Origin: Aestuariibaculum suncheonense
GTDB taxonomy: Bacteria; Bacteroidota; Bacteroidia; Flavobacteriales; Flavobacteriaceae
Direction of reading: 5' to 3'
DNA: 64,000 bases
Assembly (NCBI RefSeq): GCF_014596935.1
Contig: NZ_JACVXC010000005.1
Span: forward strand, 18,621-82,620
Shown here one piece after another: positions 8,689 to 17,033 of this stretch (the stretch's first letter is position 1; the number at the start of each line of letters is the position of its first letter). A program made the position numbers and the translations under genes. The notes under the pieces were generated by a model that ran no database searches, was not told the DNA's origin, and was given only the letters and a program-made list of their open reading frames with translations.

Positions 8689-9594
8689 TTAAAGAATCAT
8701 TTCTCTGTATGGGAGTATGGTATAATAGCCTTTGTCTTTAAAATATACTGTTGGATCATTTTCACTAGTCACTAAAATAAAATCGCCGCCCCAAGCACCT
8801 AGACTTTTTACAGAGCCATTAAAGTCAGGAAACAAACGGTCTTTAACAGGTTGCTGTTTAATAACTTTTGAAATAATCGATTCATGTTGCGTTAATAAGT
8901 CTTCAAATTCTGATAGTGAAGTACAATTAATTAATAGAGAAGTAATGGTGTTTATTTCAGAAATAACAGGTTGAATATTCGATTTGTTATTGTTATATAT
9001 TGCAATGCCTTCACGGCTGTTTTGCTTTTCATTTAAATACACAAAATAAATATGTTCTTTAAAGTCAGGATTGAAAATTAAAGTGTTCACTTCAATATAA
9101 TCTTCAGTTCTATGAAAAAGGAGTGGTTGGTTGTTTTGCGCACAGGCAATATCGTAGCCGCTACCGCCAAAGGTGTTTTTTAACAAGTCGTAAGCATCAA
9201 CCCTTGCCCAGTCTGCAATGTTATTAATTAATGTGGATGATGTTCCTAATCCCCAGTTTTTAGGAAAAGTTAACTCTGTTGAAATATTGTACCCTTGGTT
9301 CGTGCTTAAAAAATCAGGGTTTAAGGTTTTGGCGATATTTATAATTTGAACAATTCTATTGGACGTGTCATTATTCTGTAGCGGTTTGATGTTGTCGTTT
9401 TCAAAATAAAAATGTCCTTCAAACCATAACGATTTATCACTATTGTAACTTCTCCAAATGAGTTTAGGTTCATCGATAGGTGTAATGGTTAAAGACTGTC
9501 CGAACTTTGTTGGTAAAGCTAATGCTTTCGCACCGTCAAGCACAACATATTCTCCCGAAACTAAAAGTTTACCATTACTATAGAATTCCTGCAT
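8689..9594 (-). CDS. GHMP-family kinase, probable mevalonate-pathway kinase
   Basis: A 301-residue small-molecule kinase. The N-terminus MQEFYSNGKLLVSGEYVVL matches GHMP kinases of the mevalonate branch. The phosphate-binding loop is PKNWGLGTSST at about residues 104-114 (family pattern P-x3-GLGSS), and a second glycine-rich stretch, LGAWGGDFIL, lies near 265-275. It lies three bases downstream of the HMG-CoA reductase gene on the same strand, so the pair probably supports isoprenoid synthesis through mevalonate. Sequence alone does not tell mevalonate kinase from phosphomevalonate kinase. Confidence 0.85.
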   Translation of the reverse strand: MQEFYSNGKLLVSGEYVVLDGAKALALPTKFGQSLTITPIDEPKLIWRSYNSDKSLWFEGHFYFENDNIKPLQNNDTSNRIVQIINIAKTLNPDFLSTNQGYNISTELTFPKNWGLGTSSTLINNIADWARVDAYDLLKNTFGGSGYDIACAQNNQPLLFHRTEDYIEVNTLIFNPDFKEHIYFVYLNEKQNSREGIAIYNNNKSNIQPVISEINTITSLLINCTSLSEFEDLLTQHESIISKVIKQQPVKDRLFPDFNGSVKSLGAWGGDFILVTSENDPTVYFKDKGYYTILPYREMIL

Positions 9595-9597
9595 GGT

Positions 9598-10923
9598 TTA
9601 GTTACTTTTAGAACGTAAAGTTTCAATAGCTTCCACTACCGCGCTATGCGAAACTGTTTGGTTTTTAAACTGCTCGGTCAAAATCAGTTTTTCATCATTA
9701 GTAGCTTCAAACTGATTTAAAATATTCATTAAGTGCATTTTCATATGTCCTTGTTGAATACCTGTAGTCGTAAGTGAACGAAGAGCAGCAAAGTTTTGTG
9801 CCAATCCTGCAACAGCAACAATCTGCATCAATTCTTTAGCACTTGGATGATGTAATAACTCTAATGATAATTTTACCAAGGGATGTAATCCTGTTAAACC
9901 GCCAACAGTTCCTAAAGCCAGTGGCATTTCAATCCAAAAGGTAAATATACCATCTTCTACTTTAGCATGCGATAAGCTACTGTATTTTCCGTTTCGTGAA
10001 GCGTAGGCATGCGCACAGGCTTCAATAGCTCTAAAATCGTTCCCAGTAGCCAACACAACTGCGTCGATACCGTTCATAATACCTTTGTTGTGGGTTACAG
10101 CACGATAAGGTTCAATTTCAGCAATGTTAACCGCCTGAACGAATTTAGTAGCAAACTCATTTGCTGAAATGTTGTCGTTTTCGGTTAAGTCTTCAACTTT
10201 ACAACTCACTTCGGCACGAACCAAACATTCCGGAACGTAATTCGATAAAATACTCATCACAATTTGAATGTCTTTTTCTGTTTCAGAAAAGGCATCAAAA
10301 GTTAAAGCTTCAGTTTTAAAGGTTTTTGCAAATTGCTCTAAACAGGAATTGATAAAGTTCGCACCCATAGCGTCCAACGTTTCAAAAGAGGCGTGTAATT
10401 GGTAGTAGCCTTCAATATCGTTGGTTTTATCACGAAGCTCAATATCTAAAATGCCACCCCCGCGTTTTTGCATATTTTTGGTAATCGGGTTGGCATCCTG
10501 GATTAGTTTAGGTTTTATATGAGAAAAATACTGTTGTAAAGTTTCTGTATTTCCTTGATACATAAAGTGCACTTGACCAATTTTAGTGGTCGAAATCACC
10601 CGAGTTTTAAATCCGCCACGATCCAGCCAGAATTTAGCAGCTTTACTGGCTGCAGCCACTACCGAACTTTCTTCGATAGCCATAGGAATGGTATATAATT
10701 TATCGTTTATTAAAAAGTTAGGAGCCACTCCAAGCGGTAAATAGTAATTGGTGATGGTGTTTTCAATAAACTCGTCGTGTAGGTTTTGCAATTTTTCGTT
10801 GGTATTCCAGTACTGTTTTAACACCGTTTTAGCTTGTTCGGCATTAGAAAAATAGGTTTCAACCATCCAATCAATTTTCTTTGATTTCGATAATTTTGAA
10901 AAACCGGCGATAGATTTACTCAT
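9598..10923 (-). CDS. Hydroxymethylglutaryl-CoA reductase, class II (degradative type)
   Basis: Interconverts HMG-CoA and mevalonate. The motifs expected of class II enzymes are present: an EGYYQLHA stretch followed by DAMGANFIN, and the GTVGGLTGLHP cofactor loop toward the C-terminus. I start at the ATG at 10923, giving MSKSIAGFSKLSKSKKIDW, which is how flavobacterial homologues usually begin. A further upstream ATG at 10995 would add 24 residues, but that stretch is an intergenic double-hairpin repeat (10938-10975) that recurs at 40609-40646, so it is probably leader rather than protein. Despite the class name, such enzymes can work in the biosynthetic direction, which the neighbouring kinase suggests. 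Confidence 0.9.
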   Translation of the reverse strand: MSKSIAGFSKLSKSKKIDWMVETYFSNAEQAKTVLKQYWNTNEKLQNLHDEFIENTITNYYLPLGVAPNFLINDKLYTIPMAIEESSVVAAASKAAKFWLDRGGFKTRVISTTKIGQVHFMYQGNTETLQQYFSHIKPKLIQDANPITKNMQKRGGGILDIELRDKTNDIEGYYQLHASFETLDAMGANFINSCLEQFAKTFKTEALTFDAFSETEKDIQIVMSILSNYVPECLVRAEVSCKVEDLTENDNISANEFATKFVQAVNIAEIEPYRAVTHNKGIMNGIDAVVLATGNDFRAIEACAHAYASRNGKYSSLSHAKVEDGIFTFWIEMPLALGTVGGLTGLHPLVKLSLELLHHPSAKELMQIVAVAGLAQNFAALRSLTTTGIQQGHMKMHLMNILNQFEATNDEKLILTEQFKNQTVSHSAVVEAIETLRSKSN

Positions 10924-10937
10924 AGAATGTTTATTAA

Positions 10938-10975
10938 CTCGATAACCGAGATTTAAACTTTCGAGATTTCCCTCG
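10938..10975 (-). repeat. Double-hairpin intergenic repeat, copy 1
   Basis: This 38-bp unit aligns without gaps to 40609-40646, with 32 of 38 positions the same. Each copy contains two short dyads, CGAG with CTCG around four to six bases, and then CTCGnTTATCGAG. It lies in the leader of the HMG-CoA reductase gene on the reverse strand; here the first dyad extends to ACTTTCGAG paired with CTCGAAAGT. Confidence 0.7.
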
Positions 10976-11033
10976 AAAGTTGTATTATTAATCATATCCG
11001 TCCTCGTGCGTTTAAAGCATCTGGTTTGTTTCG

Positions 11034-11041
11034 CAAAGATA
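11034..11041 (-). promoter_or_regulatory. Probable -7 promoter element for the HMG-CoA reductase operon
   Basis: TATCTTTG read on the reverse strand is an exact match to TAnnTTTG. A clear -33 box at the expected spacing is not seen. It would give a leader of roughly 100 nt containing the double-hairpin repeat. Confidence 0.5.
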
Positions 11042-11170
11042 CTACTCTTAAATGCAATATTGAAACATGTTTATTTTATTTGAAGACGTTATTAAAGTGT
11101 TAATAAAAAGGGTGTTTTGTATTATTTTTAGTAAAATTGGGCTCTCTTTACGAAATAAATATTTTTTTTA

Positions 11171-13360
11171 ATGAAATACTTACAATTATCGTTTTATGTC
11201 TGCGTACTGTTCGTGGCTAGTTTAACTGCTCAAAATAAGCAAATTACCCTTGAAGAAATATGGAATGGTACGTTTAGAACAGAGCGTATGGATGTCCTTC
11301 ATTCTATGGCAAATGGTCAGCAGTATTCTGTTTTTAACTTCGATAGATCCACCCGTTCAACTTCAGTAGATATCTACGATTACAAAACACTTGAAAAAGT
11401 TAAGACTTTAGTCGATTCCAGAGATATTCAGGAATTAAATTACTTTACCAATTACACCTTCAGTAAAGACGAAACCAAAGTGCTTTTAGCAACCAATGAA
11501 GAATCTATTTATCGTCATTCGGTATTAGGAAATTATTTTGTTTACAATGTAGTCGATAAATCGGTGGTTTCAATTTCAGATGAACGTATTCAGGAACCAA
11601 CATTCTCGCCAGATGGTTCGAAAGTTGCTTATGTTTTTAACAATAATATTTACGTAAAAGATTTAACCTCTGGTGCTACAACTCAGGTAACGAAAGATGG
11701 AGAAAAGAATAAAATTATAAACGGTGTGACCGACTGGGTTTACGAAGAAGAATTTGCTTTTGTTCGCGCTTTCGAATGGAATGTTGATGGAACTAAAATT
11801 GCCTTTATCCGTTTTGATGAAACCAATGTACCTGAATTTTCTATGGATGTTTACGGAGAAAGTCTGTACCCAACACAACAAGTATTTAAATATCCTAAAG
11901 CAGGTGAGACTAACTCAGCTGTATCGCTTCATTTATATGATTTAAATTCAAACGCTATTGAAGCTGTTAAGGTAGGTAAAGATTACAACGATTTTTACAT
12001 TCCAAGAATCAAGTGGACAAACGATGCTAATGTATTAAGTGCACATTATTTAAATAGAAAGCAAAACGCGTTGGATTTATGGTTGATTGATGCTTCTAAA
12101 AACACATCGTCTCTAGTGTTAGCAGAAACCGATAAAGCTTATGTAGACGTTACAGATAACTTAACTTTTTTAGAAGACAACAGTTTTATTTGGACAAGTG
12201 AAAAGGACGGCTACAACCATATTTATCACTATTCAAAAAAAGGAGAGTTAATCAATCAGGTAACAACTGGAAACTGGGAAGTGACAGCATATTATGGTTA
12301 CGATGAAAAGAGCGATAGAATTTTTTATCAGTCGGTAGAAAATGGTTCAATTAATCGTGATGTGTATTCTGTGAAATTAAACGGGCGAAGCAAAAAACGT
12401 TTATCACAAGCTGTAGGTACAAATAATGCCGATTTTAGTGCAGATTTCTCATATTTCATCAATACATTTTCAAACACAACAACACCACCGGTATATACTT
12501 TAAACAAAGCGTCGACTGGAGATGTTATTAAAAATATAAAAGACAATAAAGCACTTGTTAATCAATTAGCAAACTATACAATTTCAGAAAAGGAATTCAG
12601 TACTATTAATGTTAATGGGAATGACTTAAACATGTGGATGATTAAACCGGCTAAATTCGATGCGAACAAAGAATATCCGGTTTTAATGTTTCAGTATTCA
12701 GGACCGGGTTCTCAGCAGGTAGCTAATACATGGAATGCATCTAACGATTACTGGTATCAGCATTTAGCACAAGAGGGATATATTATTGTTTGTGTTGATG
12801 GTCGTGGAACAGGATATAAGGGGGCTGCCTTTAAAAAAGTGACTTATGAGCAATTAGGGAAATATGAAGTTGAAGATCAGATTTCCGCAGCAAAACAATT
12901 AGCAGAATTACCATATGTAGATGAAACCCGAATTGGAATCTGGGGATGGAGTTTTGGTGGTTTCATGAGTAGTAACTGTTTGTTTAAAGGTAATGATGTA
13001 TTTAAAATGGCAATAGCAGTTGCTCCGGTAACTAGCTGGCGTTTTTACGATTCAGTATATACTGAGCGTTACAACGGATTACCTCAAGAGAATGCAAGTG
13101 GCTATGATGATAACTCTCCTATTAATCATGTTAGCAAATTAAAAGGTGATTTTCTTCTAGTTCATGGTACTGCCGATGATAATGTACACGTGCAAAACAC
13201 AATGCGTTTGGTAGAGAGTTTGGTGCAGGCCGATAAGCAGTTTGACTGGGCGATTTACCCGGATAAAAATCATGGCATTTATGGAGGTAACACGAGGTTA
13301 CATCTTTACAAAAAAATGACTAACTTCCTGAACGAAAATTTAGGAGATAAATTAAAATAA
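11171..13360 (+). CDS. Dipeptidyl peptidase IV, S9 family
   Basis: A 729-residue exported peptidase that removes X-Pro or X-Ala dipeptides from peptide N-termini. The signal peptide covers about residues 1-20 (ending SLTAQ). The N-terminal half is a beta-propeller (about 40-480), including the double-glutamate motif DWVYEEEF that anchors the substrate amino terminus. The C-terminal alpha/beta hydrolase carries the nucleophile in GWSFGG (Ser594), the acid in HGTADDNVH and the base in KNHGIYGG. Length and architecture are those of bacterial DPP IV. Two peptide transporters follow directly, so released dipeptides could be taken up. A perfect UUCG-capped hairpin separates it from the first transporter. 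Confidence 0.93.
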   Translation: MKYLQLSFYVCVLFVASLTAQNKQITLEEIWNGTFRTERMDVLHSMANGQQYSVFNFDRSTRSTSVDIYDYKTLEKVKTLVDSRDIQELNYFTNYTFSKDETKVLLATNEESIYRHSVLGNYFVYNVVDKSVVSISDERIQEPTFSPDGSKVAYVFNNNIYVKDLTSGATTQVTKDGEKNKIINGVTDWVYEEEFAFVRAFEWNVDGTKIAFIRFDETNVPEFSMDVYGESLYPTQQVFKYPKAGETNSAVSLHLYDLNSNAIEAVKVGKDYNDFYIPRIKWTNDANVLSAHYLNRKQNALDLWLIDASKNTSSLVLAETDKAYVDVTDNLTFLEDNSFIWTSEKDGYNHIYHYSKKGELINQVTTGNWEVTAYYGYDEKSDRIFYQSVENGSINRDVYSVKLNGRSKKRLSQAVGTNNADFSADFSYFINTFSNTTTPPVYTLNKASTGDVIKNIKDNKALVNQLANYTISEKEFSTINVNGNDLNMWMIKPAKFDANKEYPVLMFQYSGPGSQQVANTWNASNDYWYQHLAQEGYIIVCVDGRGTGYKGAAFKKVTYEQLGKYEVEDQISAAKQLAELPYVDETRIGIWGWSFGGFMSSNCLFKGNDVFKMAIAVAPVTSWRFYDSVYTERYNGLPQENASGYDDNSPINHVSKLKGDFLLVHGTADDNVHVQNTMRLVESLVQADKQFDWAIYPDKNHGIYGGNTRLHLYKKMTNFLNENLGDKLK

Positions 13361-13363
13361 ATC

Positions 13364-13392
13364 AACTAAGCTGTATTCGTACAGCTTAGTTT
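13364..13392 (+). terminator. Hairpin between peptidase and transporter genes
   Basis: A perfect 12-bp stem, AACTAAGCTGTA with its complement, is capped by TTCG. The following tract is only TT-TGTAT, so it may act as a weak terminator, attenuator or mRNA stabiliser between the DPP IV gene and the first POT transporter rather than a full stop. Confidence 0.6.
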
Positions 13393-13416
13393 GTATAAAT
13401 AACTAACACAAAATTT

Positions 13417-14778
13417 ATGTCAGACACAATCACTACAACTAAACACAAAGAATTATTTGGACATCCAATAGGACTGTATGTTCTGTTTTTTACCGAAATG
13501 TGGGAACGTTTCTCTTACTATGGAATGCGAGCTATTTTGGTATTGTATTTAGTAGCTGAAGCTCAAGGTGCTAATGCAGGTTTAGGCTGGTCTAATGGAG
13601 AAGCTTTAGCTTTATATGGCTGGTATACGATGCTAGTTTACGTAGCATCTATTCCTGGAGGATGGATTGCTGATAAAATTCTTGGGCAAAAGAAAGCAGT
13701 GCTTTACGGAGGTATTCTGTTAGTGGCAGGACACAGTATTTTAGCTATTGAACAAATGTGGGCATTTTACACTGGTTTAGGATTAATTATAGCTGGTGTA
13801 GGAATGCTAAAACCAAATATTTCAACTATGGTTGGAGGACTTTATAAACAAGGTGATGTAAGACGTGACAAAGGTTTTACTATTTTTTATATCGGAATTA
13901 ACGTTGGAGCTTTCTTAGCCAGTTTAATTGTTGGTTATGTAGGTGAAGTTTACGGATGGCATTATGGATTTGGTTTAGCTGGTATTGGAATGGCTTTAGG
14001 GCTTATTCAATATTTAGCGGGACAAAAGCATTTAAAGCATGTTGGAAACTTTTTAGGAGGTTCTGAAAATTCTTCTGATAATGAAAGCATGAATAAACCG
14101 CTTACTAAAGTGGAAAAAGACAGAGTTGTGGTTTTGTTCATTTCGTTCTTACTAGTAATAGTATTCTGGGGTGCTTTTGAGCAAGCCGGAGGATTAATGA
14201 ATATTTATGCGATGGATAATACCAATAGAAATTTATTAGGTTGGGAAGTGCCAGCATCTTGGTTCCAGTCGTTAAACGCAATGTTTATTATTTTCCTAGG
14301 AACAACTGTTGCAGGATTTTGGGCTAAGCGTAAATTAAAGGGTAAAGTAGCTACCTCTCTTTTCAAAATGATTATTGGATTAATTATTATGGGAACAGGA
14401 TTTTTCTTCATGACGGCTGCAGCAGCGCAATACCAAACAACCGGAAGTTCTGCTATGTATTGGTTGGTGTTAGCTTATTTATTTCATACAGTTGGAGAAC
14501 TTTGTATTTCGCCTGTGGCATTATCTTATATTACAAAATTAGCGCCGGTTAAGTATGCGTCTTTAATGATGGGTATTTATTTTGCAATGACCGGTTTTGG
14601 TAATAAGTTAGCTGGATTGTTAGGGGAAGCTTCTGAGAGTTTAGGTGAGTACGCCATTTTTACAGGTATTGCCGTGTTTTGTGTAATATTTGGTTCTCTG
14701 GTTATGATGTTTAGAAATAAATTAGAAGCCTTAACACACGGAGCCGAAGACAACGAGCGTGAAATGCATGATGAATAA
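13417..14778 (+). CDS. POT/PTR-family proton-coupled peptide transporter 1
   Basis: A 453-residue major-facilitator protein with about twelve hydrophobic helices that imports di- and tripeptides with protons. The POT signature ExxER is present in the first helix as EMWERFSYYGMRA (E27, E30, R31). A second family stretch, GADIxx-like FYIGINVGAF with GWHYGFGLAG, lies at about residues 155-195, and the late FEQAGG segment is near 250. It sits 56 bases after dipeptidyl peptidase IV and 41 bases before a second, longer POT protein. The pair looks like an old tandem duplication that has diverged, with different loop lengths between helices 6 and 7. Confidence 0.93.
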   Translation: MSDTITTTKHKELFGHPIGLYVLFFTEMWERFSYYGMRAILVLYLVAEAQGANAGLGWSNGEALALYGWYTMLVYVASIPGGWIADKILGQKKAVLYGGILLVAGHSILAIEQMWAFYTGLGLIIAGVGMLKPNISTMVGGLYKQGDVRRDKGFTIFYIGINVGAFLASLIVGYVGEVYGWHYGFGLAGIGMALGLIQYLAGQKHLKHVGNFLGGSENSSDNESMNKPLTKVEKDRVVVLFISFLLVIVFWGAFEQAGGLMNIYAMDNTNRNLLGWEVPASWFQSLNAMFIIFLGTTVAGFWAKRKLKGKVATSLFKMIIGLIIMGTGFFFMTAAAAQYQTTGSSAMYWLVLAYLFHTVGELCISPVALSYITKLAPVKYASLMMGIYFAMTGFGNKLAGLLGEASESLGEYAIFTGIAVFCVIFGSLVMMFRNKLEALTHGAEDNEREMHDE

Positions 14779-14819
14779 GAGATAAATATTAAGAAAGAAT
14801 TAAATTATAATTTTATTAA

Positions 14820-16394
14820 ATGAGTACTGAGAACTTTAGATTTGAAGGTTCAGATATGAACCGTAAGTTATTAATGGGGCATCCATCTGGATTGTTTGTG
14901 TTGTTTTTTACTGAAATGTGGGAGCGTTTTTCATATTATGGAATGCGTGCTATTTTGGTTCTATTTTTAACTTCAGCTATTATTGATGGTGGTTGGGCTT
15001 GGAGTAGAGAAGATGCTTTAGGACTTTATGGAACTTATACGATGCTAGTTTACTTCTCCCCAATTTTGGGAGGTTTTCTGGCAGACAAAATATTTGGATA
15101 CCGTAGAGCAGTAGCTTTAGGTGCATTAATTATGACACTTGGGCATGCAGCAATGGCACTTGATACGCCTTGGAGTTTGTATCTTGGTATAGGACTTTTA
15201 GTCGCAGGTAATGGTCTGTTCAAGCCAAATATTACTTCTATTATTAATGGAGTTTATAAAAATGCTCAAGATAAAAAAGATGGTGCGTTCACTATTTTTT
15301 ACATGGGTGTAAATGCAGGAGCATTCTTAGGAATATTACTTTGTGGATACATTGGTGAATCTGTCGGATGGCATTATGGATTTGGTCTAGCTGGAGTGTT
15401 CATGTTTTTAGGAATGATTCAGTTTTGGTTAGCTCAAAGTATTTTTGGCAGAATTGGTTTATCTCCTAAAGCAACAATAGGATTTGATGAGGAAAATAAA
15501 CAATTAGGGAATTCAGAAGATTCAGAAGAAGTTGTGCCAGCTAATGTTCAAAGAGATCGCTATATTGTGGTAGGGGTCTTAGCCTTTTTTACCATTTTCT
15601 TTTGGGCAGCTTTTGAACAAGCCGGGGGATCTATGACTATTTTTGCCTCAGATTATACGAATAGAGTCTTGGAAGGTAATGCAGCTACAGCTTTTAGAAT
15701 AGCCAATACGCTTTTAACAGTCGTTCCATTGTTAATTATTACATATGTGTTATTTCAATTATTTAAAATAACGTTTAGCAAGTATAAATTTTCGAACATA
15801 GCTTTAGCATCCAGTTTTGCTATTATTTGGGCTATTGTAATTTATATGTTAAAAGAACAATTTGCACAAGAAGATACTGAAATCCCTGCATCATGGTTCG
15901 GTATTTTAAATTCCTTTTATATTATTGCTTTTGCTCCTTTAGTATCAAAAATTTGGGAAAGTAAGTTTAATCCCCCAGCAACCGTTAAGTTTGGAGTTGG
16001 CTTAGTACTTTTAGGCTTAGGTTTCGGAGTTTTAGCTTATGGTTCAGCGAGTATTCCTCAGGGAGCTCAAACGGCTTCAGTAAGTATAATCTGGTTGATT
16101 TTAGCTTATTTGCTACACACTCTAGGGGAATTATCATTATCACCAGTAGGGTTGTCTTATGTTAGTAAATTAGTGCCAGCAGCTAAAATAGGTATGATGT
16201 TTGGTTTATGGTATATTGCTATTGGTTTAGGAAATAAAGCAGCAGGAACTATGGGAGGACTTATCGATAAAATTACTGCAGCTTACGATATGAGTACATT
16301 CTTTTTAATTTTTACAATTGTACCTATTGTTGCGGGGCTTATAGTAATGAGTTTAACACCCGTTATGAAAAAACTAATGCACGGTGTACGTTAA
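14820..16394 (+). CDS. POT/PTR-family proton-coupled peptide transporter 2
   Basis: A 524-residue homologue of the preceding transporter, carrying EMWERFSYYGMRA (E32, E35, R36), GWHYGFGLAG and FEQAGGSM. It is about 70 residues longer than its neighbour because of two extra hydrophobic segments and a loop in the centre (about residues 290-350), the usual 14-helix form of bacterial POT proteins. It follows the first transporter by 41 bases and is closed by a strong terminator at 16420-16447. Two transporters after one peptidase suggest different peptide preferences, which the sequence does not reveal. Confidence 0.93.
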   Translation: MSTENFRFEGSDMNRKLLMGHPSGLFVLFFTEMWERFSYYGMRAILVLFLTSAIIDGGWAWSREDALGLYGTYTMLVYFSPILGGFLADKIFGYRRAVALGALIMTLGHAAMALDTPWSLYLGIGLLVAGNGLFKPNITSIINGVYKNAQDKKDGAFTIFYMGVNAGAFLGILLCGYIGESVGWHYGFGLAGVFMFLGMIQFWLAQSIFGRIGLSPKATIGFDEENKQLGNSEDSEEVVPANVQRDRYIVVGVLAFFTIFFWAAFEQAGGSMTIFASDYTNRVLEGNAATAFRIANTLLTVVPLLIITYVLFQLFKITFSKYKFSNIALASSFAIIWAIVIYMLKEQFAQEDTEIPASWFGILNSFYIIAFAPLVSKIWESKFNPPATVKFGVGLVLLGLGFGVLAYGSASIPQGAQTASVSIIWLILAYLLHTLGELSLSPVGLSYVSKLVPAAKIGMMFGLWYIAIGLGNKAAGTMGGLIDKITAAYDMSTFFLIFTIVPIVAGLIVMSLTPVMKKLMHGVR

Positions 16395-16419
16395 GCGAAT
16401 ATAATCGTTAAAAACATTG

Positions 16420-16447
16420 AAAAAGCTCCAGTTTTGGAGCTTTTTTT
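16420..16447 (+). terminator. Intrinsic terminator after the second POT gene
   Basis: AAAAAGCTCCA pairs with TGGAGCTTTTT around GTTT and is followed by a run of T. It separates the transporters from the thioredoxin-like gene. Confidence 0.9.
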
Positions 16448-16481
16448 GTAAGTTAGGCATACGTTTTGATATTTAGTAGTT

Positions 16482-17030
16482 ATGAAAAAAATAGGATTTA
16501 TAATGCTTTTAGCTGTTTTAACATCGGTTGGCAGCATAGCTCAGGAAATAAAATGGGTGACTTTAGAGCAGGCACTGGAGCTGCAAAAGAAAACCCCGAA
16601 AAAGATTATGATGGATGTCTATACCAGCTGGTGTGGCCCTTGTAAAATGTTAGATAAAAACACGTTTCAAAATCCAGATGTTGCCGACTATGTGAACAAA
16701 AATTATTATGCGGTTAAATTTAATGCCGAAGGTAGCGATGAGGTTAGTTATAAAGGGAAAACCTTTTCTAATCCAGGATATAAACCAGAATTGGCAAGCA
16801 GACGAAATTCAGCTCACGAATTAACCAGATACTTTCAGGTGAGTGCGTACCCAACTATTATTTTTATGGATGAAAAAGGGGAGTTGATAGCTCCAATTCG
16901 TGGATATCAACAACCGAATCAGTTGGAGCTTTATTTAAAATTGTTTAAAAATGATGACCATAAGACTATGGATTCTCAGGAAAAATTCAACGAATATTAT
17001 AAAGCATTCAAGCCGGAATTTAAAAGTTAG
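16482..17030 (+). CDS. Secreted thioredoxin-fold protein
   Basis: A 182-residue protein with a signal peptide (about residues 1-20, ending SIAQ) followed by a thioredoxin-like domain. The redox pair is CGPC at 51-54 in YTSWCGPCKML, and the cis-proline loop is recognisable in SAYPTIIFMDE near 120-130. It belongs to the Thioredoxin_7 group rather than to classical thioredoxins, with an insertion rich in Asn, Lys and Glu between them. It likely works in the periplasm on disulfides. Its terminator seems to lie within the 3' end of the convergent comEC gene. Confidence 0.85.
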   Translation: MKKIGFIMLLAVLTSVGSIAQEIKWVTLEQALELQKKTPKKIMMDVYTSWCGPCKMLDKNTFQNPDVADYVNKNYYAVKFNAEGSDEVSYKGKTFSNPGYKPELASRRNSAHELTRYFQVSAYPTIIFMDEKGELIAPIRGYQQPNQLELYLKLFKNDDHKTMDSQEKFNEYYKAFKPEFKS

Positions 17031-17033
17031 AAA

